From the NCBI RefSeq assembly GCF_013402795.1, contig NZ_CP058595.1, positions 2,768,001 through 2,832,000 of the forward strand: DNA of 64,000 bases, read 5' to 3'. This DNA is from Costertonia aggregata. Its GTDB lineage: Bacteria; Bacteroidota; Bacteroidia; Flavobacteriales; Flavobacteriaceae. The notes below the pieces were generated by a model. It saw only the letters and a list, made by a program, of their open reading frames with translations. It was not told the origin of the DNA and ran no database searches. This document shows positions 46,611 to 54,524 of this stretch, one piece after another; positions within the stretch are counted from its first letter, which is position 1, and every line of letters begins with the position of its first letter. The translations under genes were made by a program, and so were the position numbers.

Positions 46611-49600
46611 ATGGAACATTTAATAAAGAAGGCAAAACTCATCGCAATTTTAATTTGTGCCATATCCTTTCATGGCTGTGAGGATGATGATGTCATTTTA
46701 CCAAAAGTCATAGCGGATTTTACATTTACGCTAAACGAAGATACGGGTACCGTAACTTTTTTGAATACTTCAGAGGATGCCAGTAAGTACGTGTGGGATT
46801 TTGGAGATGGTACAACTTCCAGTGAAATTAACCCCATAAAAACATTTAACGTAAGCGGAACCTACACCATTACTCTAGAGGCATTTAATGTTTCGGGTGC
46901 TTCGCAAACTTTTGAGGACGAAATTGTTATCCTCATAAAGGAAAAGATTGCTTTGCCTATAACATTTGATAGTCCTACAGTAGATTACAGCGCAACTGTT
47001 TTTAGTGGTGCTTCGTTCAATATAGTGATGAACCCCGATGTTTCCGGTTCTAACGATACTGCCTCGAATGTAGGGGAAATAACAAATAATGGGAACGCTT
47101 TTGAAGGTTTCTTTTTTAATTTGGGACTTCCTGTGGACTTCACGGTAAATAAGACCATTCAAATGAATTTTTGGTCCGAAACCACTGTAGATTTGTTATT
47201 GAAATTAGAGGATGGCACAGCTGCTGATATTGAAGTAACTGCAAGCCACGGCGGTACAGGTTGGGAATCCGTTACTTTTGATTTTTCGTCTGACGCAAGC
47301 TACTCCACTTTTACATTTTTTGTTGATGGTCCTGGCAGAAGTACTGGTACTTTTTATATTGATGACATTCAACAAATCGTAACACCAACTGCGGAAAGTG
47401 GATGTGCTGATACACCAATAGGTGCTACTTCACTTCCTTTGGATTTTGAGAGCTGCGATACTTTTCCGGTATCGGATAATTTTGGGTCTGGTATAACTTC
47501 TGAGTTGGCTCAGAATCCGGATAAAATAGGAATCAACACTTCAGATTTTGTATTACGTGTAGATAAGCCAGCAGGTTCGGATTTCTTTGCGGGAATCCAA
47601 AATACATTTGCCGATAACTTTGATTTGACTACTACCAACACGTTTAAGGTCAAAGTATATTCTACCAAGTCAAATGTAGTGTTCAGATTTGAGTTGGCCT
47701 TGAACCCCCAAACAGATCCTGTTACTGGAAATCCGGCACCCGTTTTTGCGACTATTCCAAACGCTAACGAATGGACTGAACTTGAAGTCATGTTCACTGG
47801 CTTGCCTGGAGGGCCGATGGCATACAATCAATTGGTAATTAAGCCTGACAACGGTACTGACACTCCTATAACGGAAGACGGTACATATTATATTGACGAC
47901 ATAAGGCTCGAAACCCCGGGCGGGAGTACAGGTTTTGACGGAGGTTTGATTACCAATGGGGATTTTGAGAATGGTGGTGATTCTTGGACAGGGAATGCCT
48001 TGAACGTGCAATCGGAAGGAGGTAATGGTTTTAATTTTGCAAACGTAGAAACTGCGGTTCCAGCTGAACCATTTCAAGTGAATCTTAGTCAAGTCTTGGA
48101 AATTGTTCAGGGTACAAATTATATTTTAACCTTTGATGCATCTTCTGATCGTGCTCGAACCTTGATTGCGGGTATAGGATTAAACGAAAGTCCTTTCACA
48201 AATACGGCGCCAGAAGTTAATCTCACCACAGATACTCAAACCTTTACGTTGCAATTGGCAGCAAATGATTTTGGAAACGTTAACAGTCGAGTATTATTTG
48301 ATATGGCGGGTGCCGTAGGAACTGTTGTGATCGATAATGTATCATTGGTTGAAGGTGGGGATGGTAGCGATACCAATGGTAATAGCGTCGATACCGAAAA
48401 TCCTATTATTACCCTAAATGGAGACGCTACGGTTAACCTTACGGTAGGGGATGCGTTTACAGACGCCGGGGCCACTGCTACAGACAATGTTGATGGTGAT
48501 ATATCTGGAGATATTATTGTTGCAGGTGATATTGTGGATATCAATACAGCTGGTACTTATGTGATAACTTATAATGTAAGCGATGCTGCAGGTAATGCTG
48601 CCGCCGAAGTAACAAGAACCGTTATTGTCGAAGAAGACACTAATGGTGTTTTTGATGATGGGTTGTTGACCAATGGTGATTTTGAAAATGGTGGTGCTTC
48701 TTGGATTGGGAACGCTCTTAACGTGATTACCGATGGGGGTAATAGCTTTAATTTGGCAAATGTTACAACAGCAATTCCAAGTGAACCCTTTCAGGTAAAC
48801 TTAAGCCAAGTAGTAGAAATTGTTCAAGGTTCTAATTATATCTTGTCTTTTGAGGCGTCATCTGATCGTGCTCGTACAATATTGGCCGGTATAGGACTCA
48901 ATGCGGCTCCATTTACCAATACGAACCAATCGGTCAATTTAACGACCGATACCCAAACATTTACATTACAACTTTCGGCTAGCGATTTTGGAGGTGTTAA
49001 TAGCCGTGTTTTATTTGACATGGCAGCCGAGGTAGGCACCGTGGTAATTGATAACGTATCATTGGTTTTAGACGGGGGAAGTTCTGGAGGAAGTGGTGGT
49101 TGCACGGGAACATTGGTGGCAGCTACAACACTTCCGGTAGATTTTGAAGGTTGCGAAACATTTTTGGCATCACAGAACTTTGGAGCTGGTCTGACTTCCG
49201 AGTTGGTGGCCAATCCATTTAAGACTGGGATTAATACTTCTGATTTCGTATTACAGGTAAATAAACCTTCCGGGTCTGATTTCTTTGCGGGAATCCAAAA
49301 TACGTTCCCCACTAATTTTGACCTGACCACTACAGATACATTTAAAGTGAAAATATACTCAACTAAAGCAAATGTAGTATTCAGATTTGAGTTGGCCTTG
49401 AACCCACAAACGGATCCCGTTACTGGAAATCCTGCACCCGTTTTTGTAACGATTCCCAACGCCAATGAATGGACAGAGGTCGAAGTTACATTTACAGGTT
49501 TGCCCGGTGGGCCTACGGCGTATAATCAATTTGTTATAAAACCCGATAATGCAGTGGGTGATCCCGCTATTACAGTTGATGGTACCTATTATATAGATGA

Positions 49601-49616
49601 TATAGTACTTGAATAA
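46611..49616 (+). CDS. Large glycan-binding lipoprotein: PKD, mirrored CBM-like modules, DUF5011-like Ig
   Basis: 1001 residues, lipobox FHGC with Cys23 followed by EDDD (surface-export type). Modules: PKD about 33-110 (YVWDFGDGTTS), module A about 115-255, B1 264-434, C1 442-580 (LITNGDFENGGDSWTGNALN, CBM4_9-like), a DUF5011/HYR-like Ig 595-673 (TAGTYVITYNVSDAAGN), C2 681-819 and B2 831-1001. B and C each occur twice in mirror order around the Ig domain. No catalytic residues or T9SS tail. PKD-CBM lipoproteins of this kind accompany laminarin loci; it probably captures the polysaccharide at the surface. Confidence 0.82.
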   Translation: MEHLIKKAKLIAILICAISFHGCEDDDVILPKVIADFTFTLNEDTGTVTFLNTSEDASKYVWDFGDGTTSSEINPIKTFNVSGTYTITLEAFNVSGASQTFEDEIVILIKEKIALPITFDSPTVDYSATVFSGASFNIVMNPDVSGSNDTASNVGEITNNGNAFEGFFFNLGLPVDFTVNKTIQMNFWSETTVDLLLKLEDGTAADIEVTASHGGTGWESVTFDFSSDASYSTFTFFVDGPGRSTGTFYIDDIQQIVTPTAESGCADTPIGATSLPLDFESCDTFPVSDNFGSGITSELAQNPDKIGINTSDFVLRVDKPAGSDFFAGIQNTFADNFDLTTTNTFKVKVYSTKSNVVFRFELALNPQTDPVTGNPAPVFATIPNANEWTELEVMFTGLPGGPMAYNQLVIKPDNGTDTPITEDGTYYIDDIRLETPGGSTGFDGGLITNGDFENGGDSWTGNALNVQSEGGNGFNFANVETAVPAEPFQVNLSQVLEIVQGTNYILTFDASSDRARTLIAGIGLNESPFTNTAPEVNLTTDTQTFTLQLAANDFGNVNSRVLFDMAGAVGTVVIDNVSLVEGGDGSDTNGNSVDTENPIITLNGDATVNLTVGDAFTDAGATATDNVDGDISGDIIVAGDIVDINTAGTYVITYNVSDAAGNAAAEVTRTVIVEEDTNGVFDDGLLTNGDFENGGASWIGNALNVITDGGNSFNLANVTTAIPSEPFQVNLSQVVEIVQGSNYILSFEASSDRARTILAGIGLNAAPFTNTNQSVNLTTDTQTFTLQLSASDFGGVNSRVLFDMAAEVGTVVIDNVSLVLDGGSSGGSGGCTGTLVAATTLPVDFEGCETFLASQNFGAGLTSELVANPFKTGINTSDFVLQVNKPSGSDFFAGIQNTFPTNFDLTTTDTFKVKIYSTKANVVFRFELALNPQTDPVTGNPAPVFVTIPNANEWTEVEVTFTGLPGGPTAYNQFVIKPDNAVGDPAITVDGTYYIDDIVLE
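47400..47912 (+). repeat. Module B1 coding repeat (paired with 49101-49613)
   Basis: The coding sequence for residues 264-434 is repeated as residues 831-1001. Both carry the same stretch VFRFELALNPQTDPVTGNPA and YYIDDI; DNA similarity is also high, with mostly third-position differences around 47693-47750 and 49389-49446. This points to a duplication within the gene. Confidence 0.8.
47934..48350 (+). repeat. Module C1 coding repeat (paired with 48651-49067)
   Basis: Residues 442-580 are repeated as 681-819: NGDFENGG, EPFQVNLSQV, LTTDTQTFTLQL, VNSRVLFDMA and VGTVVIDNVSLV occur in both. CBM4_9-like beta sandwich pattern. Confidence 0.8.
48651..49067 (+). repeat. Module C2 coding repeat
   Basis: Second copy of the CBM4_9-like module (residues 681-819), directly after the DUF5011-like Ig domain. 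See the C1 entry for shared motifs. Confidence 0.8.
49101..49613 (+). repeat. Module B2 coding repeat
   Basis: Second copy of module B (residues 831-1001), forming the C-terminus. It closes the mirrored B-C-Ig-C-B order. Confidence 0.8.
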
Positions 49617-49711
49617 CCAAGAAACCGATCATAATTTAGGAAAAGGGCTGGTGTAAGATTAATATACTGGCCTTTTCACCCAATTTTAATAAGCAAATCT
49701 GTGAAAAATCA

Positions 49712-52700
49712 ATGTCCAAAAAAGATATCCATATAGGTGGTTCGAGAATAAAATCTGCCAAAAAAGAGGTCGTAGGAGAAATTGTTCAGTTTGAAAATGA
49801 AAATTATTATAAGATTTCAAACTACGATGCCATGCGTTCATTTTTTATGAGTATCGTAAGCCCCTCCAATCATTGGATATTCATTTCAAGTAATGGAGGT
49901 CTTACTGCTGGTAGGCAAAACTCTGAATCTGCCCTGTTTCCCTACTATACAGATGATAAAATAGCAGAATCGTCGAGTATCACAGGGAGTAAAACCATGC
50001 TCCATATCCATAAAGAAGAGAAGACTTATTTATGGGAACCTTTTTCATACAATTATATAGGTATTTATAATATTAGTAGAAACCTTTATAAGAATACCTA
50101 TGGTAATAAAGTAGTATTTGAAGAAATAAACGAAGACTTGGGTTTGACCTTCAGATATCACTGGAATTCTAGCGGTAAATACGGTTTTGTGAAAAAATCT
50201 ACACTCATAAATAATGGCAATTCAGCTATTGGAATTACTGTTTTGGATGGTATTCAGAATATTATGCCTCATGGCGTGGACCCAAACTTGCAAAATGCCA
50301 GCAGTAATTTGGTGGATGCTTATAAAAAAAATGAGCTGGAAGAAAAATTGGGGTTAGGTATTTATGCCCTTAGTGCAATAATAGTTGATAGGGCAGAACC
50401 AAGTGAAGCCCTAAAGTCTACTACGGTATGGTCTGCCGGGGTAGAAAATTGTACTTATTTAATCTCTTCCTTACAACTGGAAAATTTTAGAAATGGAAAA
50501 AATATTGAACAAGAAGAAGACGTCAAAGCAGAAAAGGGAGCGTATTTTATTTGTACAGACATTACGATAGAGCCCAACACAAAAAAGAATTGGATTATTG
50601 TAGCAGAGGTAAATCAATCTATAGTCGATATTGGTAAAATATCTAATTTGATACGAACAGAGAATGACCCTTATAATCATGTCTTAGACGATGTAGAAAC
50701 CGGTTCCAAAAAATTGTTGGCGCTTAATTTCGCATCCGATGGTATACAGATGACCGCAGACGACTTGAGAAATACAAGGCATTTTTCCAACACGCTTTTC
50801 AATATAATGCGTGGTGGAATATTTGATAATAATTATCAAATAGAAAAACTGGATTTTTCAAAATATGTACAGAAATCGAATAAAAATGTCCATGATCGGA
50901 AAAGGGAAATTTTAGATGGGCTACCAAATCAATTTCCATTAAACCATTTACAACAAATTGCGGCTACTGATAGTTGCAGTGACTTTAAAAGGCTCGCCTT
51001 TGAATATATGCCCTTAAGGTTCAGTAGAAGACATGGTGATCCCAGTAGGCCATGGAATAAGTTTTCAATCAACACCGAAAACGAAATAGGGGAGAAAATA
51101 TTGGACTATGAAGGTAACTGGCGTGATATTTTCCAGAACTGGGAAGCTTTGGCACATTCATACCCTGCTTTTATTGAAGGTATGATTCATAAATTCTTGA
51201 ATGCGACAACATTTGATGGTTATAATCCTTACCGTGTAACCAAGGACGGTTTTGATTGGGAGTCAGAGGAACCGGACAATCCTTGGTCATATATTGGGTA
51301 CTGGGGAGATCACCAAATTATTTATCTCTTAAAATTTTTGGAGTTTATGGAGCAGCATTATCCAAGAAAACTCAGTGAATATTTTAATGAGAAAATCTTT
51401 GTTTACGCTAATGTTCCCTACAAGATAAAAAGCTATCAAGATATTCTTACAAATCCTAAGGATACCATAGTTTTTGATGAAGATTTAGATAGAAAAATAA
51501 GGGAAGACCGTTTAAAGTCAGGTGCCGACGCTGCTTTGCTGACTAATGAAAATAAAGTCATTCATCACGTAAACTTGTTAGAGAAACTTTTGGCTACATC
51601 ATTGGCAAAAGTGTCCAATTTTATACCCGAGGGTGGTATTTGGATGAATACACAGCGACCAGAATGGAATGATGCGAACAATGCTCTCGTCGGCAATGGT
51701 GTCTCTATGGTCACACTGTGCTACCTGAGAAGATTCCTAAACTTTTTTGAAGAAATGGTTGAAAATGCCAAAGGCGATGAATATCATATTTCAAAAGAGT
51801 TAATTGAATTTTTTAAAAAGATAAGGATCACTTTGACCCAAAATATATCCATACTCAGTGGCACAATCCCGGATAAAGCAAGAAAGAAGGTTCTGGACGG
51901 TCTTGGAAATGCCGGAAGTGAGTATCGAAGGAAAATATATAAAAATGGCTTTAGCAACAATACGGACATTATTACCAAAAGTGATGTGTTGGAGTTTATT
52001 CGGATAACGCTTCAATACTTTGATCATAGTATAGATGCGAATAAGCGATCAGATGATCTATTCCACTCTTATAATTTGATGACTTTGGAGGGAGATAACG
52101 AAATCTCAATTTCCCATCTATCGGAAATGCTTGAAGGCCAAGTGGCCGTTTTGAGTTCTGGTTACATTTCTTGCAAGGAAGCATTAAAAGTTTTGGATGC
52201 CCTAAAAAGCAGCTCGCTATTTAGGCATGACCAATATAGCTATATATTATACCCTGATAAAAAGCTTCCCAAGTTCGTTGAAAAAAATAATATACCATCT
52301 AATACGATCAAAAAATCGGAATTGGTGCAAGAGCTCTTGAAAAGTAATGATACGCAAATAGTAGAAACCGATAATCAAGGAAATTACCATTTTAATGCGT
52401 CTTTTAATAACGCGGAAAGTTTAAAAAAAGCTTTGTTGAAATTACCCGAAAAGTATAATAATCTAGTTGAAAAGGATAGGCTTCTTTTGTTACGGTCTTT
52501 TGAAGCCGTTTTTAATCACAAGGCATTTACAGGACGTTCCGGAACATTCTTCGGTTACGAAGGCTTGGGCTCAATTTATTGGCACATGGTCTCAAAGTTG
52601 CTTCTAGCAGTGCAAGAAAACTGCATAAGAGCGATTCAAGAAGGGGAAAGCAACGAAACTATAAGTAGACTATTTGAGCATTATTATGAAATCAACGAAG

Positions 52701-53167
52701 GTATTGGGGTACACAAATCACCAGAATTATATGGGGCATTTCCAACCGATCCCTATTCACATACTCCTGCTGGTAAAGGTGTACAACAACCCGGTATGAC
52801 AGGGCAAGTGAAAGAGGACATTTTAAGCCGATTCGGGGAACTCGGAGTTTTTGTTGAGCAAGGTAAACTTGTGTTCAAACCATACTTATTGCGAAAGAGT
52901 GAATTTATCAAAAATCCATCAACCTTTGAGTATATAAAAGTAAGTGGCGAGAAAGAACAACTTTTTTTGGAAAAGGACTCCTTAGGATTTACCTATTGCC
53001 AAGTTCCTATAATTTATACACTCTCCAATACCCAATGCTTACATGTTCACTTTAATGATAATACCAAAAAACAATTTGATCATTTACATCTTGATACGGT
53101 AACCAGCCAAAATCTTTTCGAAAGAACAGGGGCGATAAAACATATGATAGTGTACCTACAACTATAA
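49712..53167 (+). CDS. GH94/GH149-like beta-1,3-glucan phosphorylase
   Basis: 1151 residues with no signal peptide, so cytosolic. Features of the GH94 clan: GIQNIMPHGVDPNLQN, FSRRHGDPSRPWNKFSINTE, DYEGNWRDIFQNWEALA, the catalytic-acid motif EWNDANNAL (Asp654), a Gly-rich GRSGTFFGYEGLGSIYWH, and the phosphate-loop-like HTPAGKGVQQPGMTGQ (1017-1032). The length is far above GH94 laminaribiose/cellobiose phosphorylases and fits GH149 beta-1,3-oligoglucan phosphorylases. It would release glucose 1-phosphate from imported oligosaccharides. Family number is by inference; the phosphorylase fold is well supported. 95 bases after the previous gene. Confidence 0.8.
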   Translation: MSKKDIHIGGSRIKSAKKEVVGEIVQFENENYYKISNYDAMRSFFMSIVSPSNHWIFISSNGGLTAGRQNSESALFPYYTDDKIAESSSITGSKTMLHIHKEEKTYLWEPFSYNYIGIYNISRNLYKNTYGNKVVFEEINEDLGLTFRYHWNSSGKYGFVKKSTLINNGNSAIGITVLDGIQNIMPHGVDPNLQNASSNLVDAYKKNELEEKLGLGIYALSAIIVDRAEPSEALKSTTVWSAGVENCTYLISSLQLENFRNGKNIEQEEDVKAEKGAYFICTDITIEPNTKKNWIIVAEVNQSIVDIGKISNLIRTENDPYNHVLDDVETGSKKLLALNFASDGIQMTADDLRNTRHFSNTLFNIMRGGIFDNNYQIEKLDFSKYVQKSNKNVHDRKREILDGLPNQFPLNHLQQIAATDSCSDFKRLAFEYMPLRFSRRHGDPSRPWNKFSINTENEIGEKILDYEGNWRDIFQNWEALAHSYPAFIEGMIHKFLNATTFDGYNPYRVTKDGFDWESEEPDNPWSYIGYWGDHQIIYLLKFLEFMEQHYPRKLSEYFNEKIFVYANVPYKIKSYQDILTNPKDTIVFDEDLDRKIREDRLKSGADAALLTNENKVIHHVNLLEKLLATSLAKVSNFIPEGGIWMNTQRPEWNDANNALVGNGVSMVTLCYLRRFLNFFEEMVENAKGDEYHISKELIEFFKKIRITLTQNISILSGTIPDKARKKVLDGLGNAGSEYRRKIYKNGFSNNTDIITKSDVLEFIRITLQYFDHSIDANKRSDDLFHSYNLMTLEGDNEISISHLSEMLEGQVAVLSSGYISCKEALKVLDALKSSSLFRHDQYSYILYPDKKLPKFVEKNNIPSNTIKKSELVQELLKSNDTQIVETDNQGNYHFNASFNNAESLKKALLKLPEKYNNLVEKDRLLLLRSFEAVFNHKAFTGRSGTFFGYEGLGSIYWHMVSKLLLAVQENCIRAIQEGESNETISRLFEHYYEINEGIGVHKSPELYGAFPTDPYSHTPAGKGVQQPGMTGQVKEDILSRFGELGVFVEQGKLVFKPYLLRKSEFIKNPSTFEYIKVSGEKEQLFLEKDSLGFTYCQVPIIYTLSNTQCLHVHFNDNTKKQFDHLHLDTVTSQNLFERTGAIKHMIVYLQL

Positions 53168-53186
53168 ATAGAAAAAATAAAGATTC

Positions 53187-54464
53187 ATGAAAAACTATTT
53201 TAAATCAATCGGTTATATCATAGTGGTATTAGTGGTTTTATCATGTAAAAAGAATACCAAAACAGAAAGTAAAATAACCGTAGTGAAGCAAAAATCGATT
53301 ATAAGCGCAAAAAATATATTGGGCAATCCTGATTACATGGCCATGTCCTATGGTGGATATCGTCATATAAACCATGATATAGAACCTACGATAGCCGAGT
53401 TGAAAGAAGATATGAAAATATTAGCTGCGATGGGGGTCAAAATAATTCGCACCTATAAAGTGCATTTACCTCATGCCGCTAATGTTTTGAAGGCGATAAG
53501 AGAATTAAAGAAAAAAGATTCCAGTTTTGAAATGTACGTAATGTTGGGTGCATGGATCGATTGTAAAAACGCTTGGACAGATTTGGAACCTGACCATAAC
53601 AAAGAGAGCGAACGTAATGCGATTGAAATCAAGGAAACGGTTAGACTGGCAAAAGAATATCCAGATGTGGTAAAAGTAATTGCTGTGGGTAATGAAGCTA
53701 TGGTGAAATGGGCAACCAATTATTATGTGCGGCCATGGGTCGTTTTAAAATGGGTAAATCATCTCCAAGAGCTTAAAAGTTCAGGCGAATTATCAAAAGA
53801 TTTATGGATAACCAGCTCTGATAATTTTGCATCATGGGGAGGTGGCGGTAAAGAATACCATGTGGAAGACCTTAATGAATTAATTAATGCTGTTGATTTT
53901 TTATCGGTACATACCTATCCTATGCATGACACGCATTACAATCCACAGTTTTGGAAAGTCCCAAAAGCTGAGGAAAGTTTATCGGATATAGAAAAAATAG
54001 ATGCTGCAATGCTACGGGCAAAAAAGTATGCCATGGCACAATATGATAGCGTGAAACGTTACATGAAAGGATTGGGAATCGATAAACCCGTTCACATTGG
54101 AGAAACAGGTTGGGCAAGCACTTCCAACGGTTATTATGGTCCCGAAGGCTCCAAAGCTACTGATGAGTATAAAGAGGCTTTGTACTACCACCATATGAGA
54201 AATTGGACCAATGATAATGGTATTTCTTGCTTCTATTTTGAAGGTTTTGATGAGCAATGGAAGGATGCCGCCAACACTTTAGGTTCAGAAAATCACTTTG
54301 GTTTGATCAATCTTAAAAGTGAAGCCAAGTTTGCACTTTGGGAATTAGTGGATAGTGGAACTTTTGAGGGTCTTACGCGTGATGGAAATCCGATTACCAA
54401 AACTTATGGAGGAGTAAGGGAAGAATTAATGAAAGAAGTTCTGGTACCACCTTTGGAAAATTAA
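53187..54464 (+). CDS. GH17 beta-1,3-glucanase-like lipoprotein
   Basis: 425 residues: lipobox VVLSC with Cys20 followed by KK, unlike the acidic tail of the surface lipoproteins and so possibly periplasm-facing. The GH17 barrel has acid/base Glu170 in IAVGNEAM and nucleophile Glu306 in HIGETGWAS, with FDEQWKD near the end. It has insertions relative to the two cytosolic GH17 domains downstream and belongs to a different branch. Probable role: cutting laminarin oligosaccharides in the periplasm. 19 bases after the phosphorylase. Confidence 0.88.
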   Translation: MKNYFKSIGYIIVVLVVLSCKKNTKTESKITVVKQKSIISAKNILGNPDYMAMSYGGYRHINHDIEPTIAELKEDMKILAAMGVKIIRTYKVHLPHAANVLKAIRELKKKDSSFEMYVMLGAWIDCKNAWTDLEPDHNKESERNAIEIKETVRLAKEYPDVVKVIAVGNEAMVKWATNYYVRPWVVLKWVNHLQELKSSGELSKDLWITSSDNFASWGGGGKEYHVEDLNELINAVDFLSVHTYPMHDTHYNPQFWKVPKAEESLSDIEKIDAAMLRAKKYAMAQYDSVKRYMKGLGIDKPVHIGETGWASTSNGYYGPEGSKATDEYKEALYYHHMRNWTNDNGISCFYFEGFDEQWKDAANTLGSENHFGLINLKSEAKFALWELVDSGTFEGLTRDGNPITKTYGGVREELMKEVLVPPLEN

Positions 54465-54524
54465 AATAATTGTATTGCCATACAATATGACGGGCAAACT
54501 AGGGAACCAAAAAAATGAGAACAA

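Noticed and set aside
48836-49465. 209-codon open frame antisense to the glycan-binding lipoprotein
   Set aside because: A similar antisense frame appears over the paired module, as expected from the duplicated coding sequence, not from a gene.
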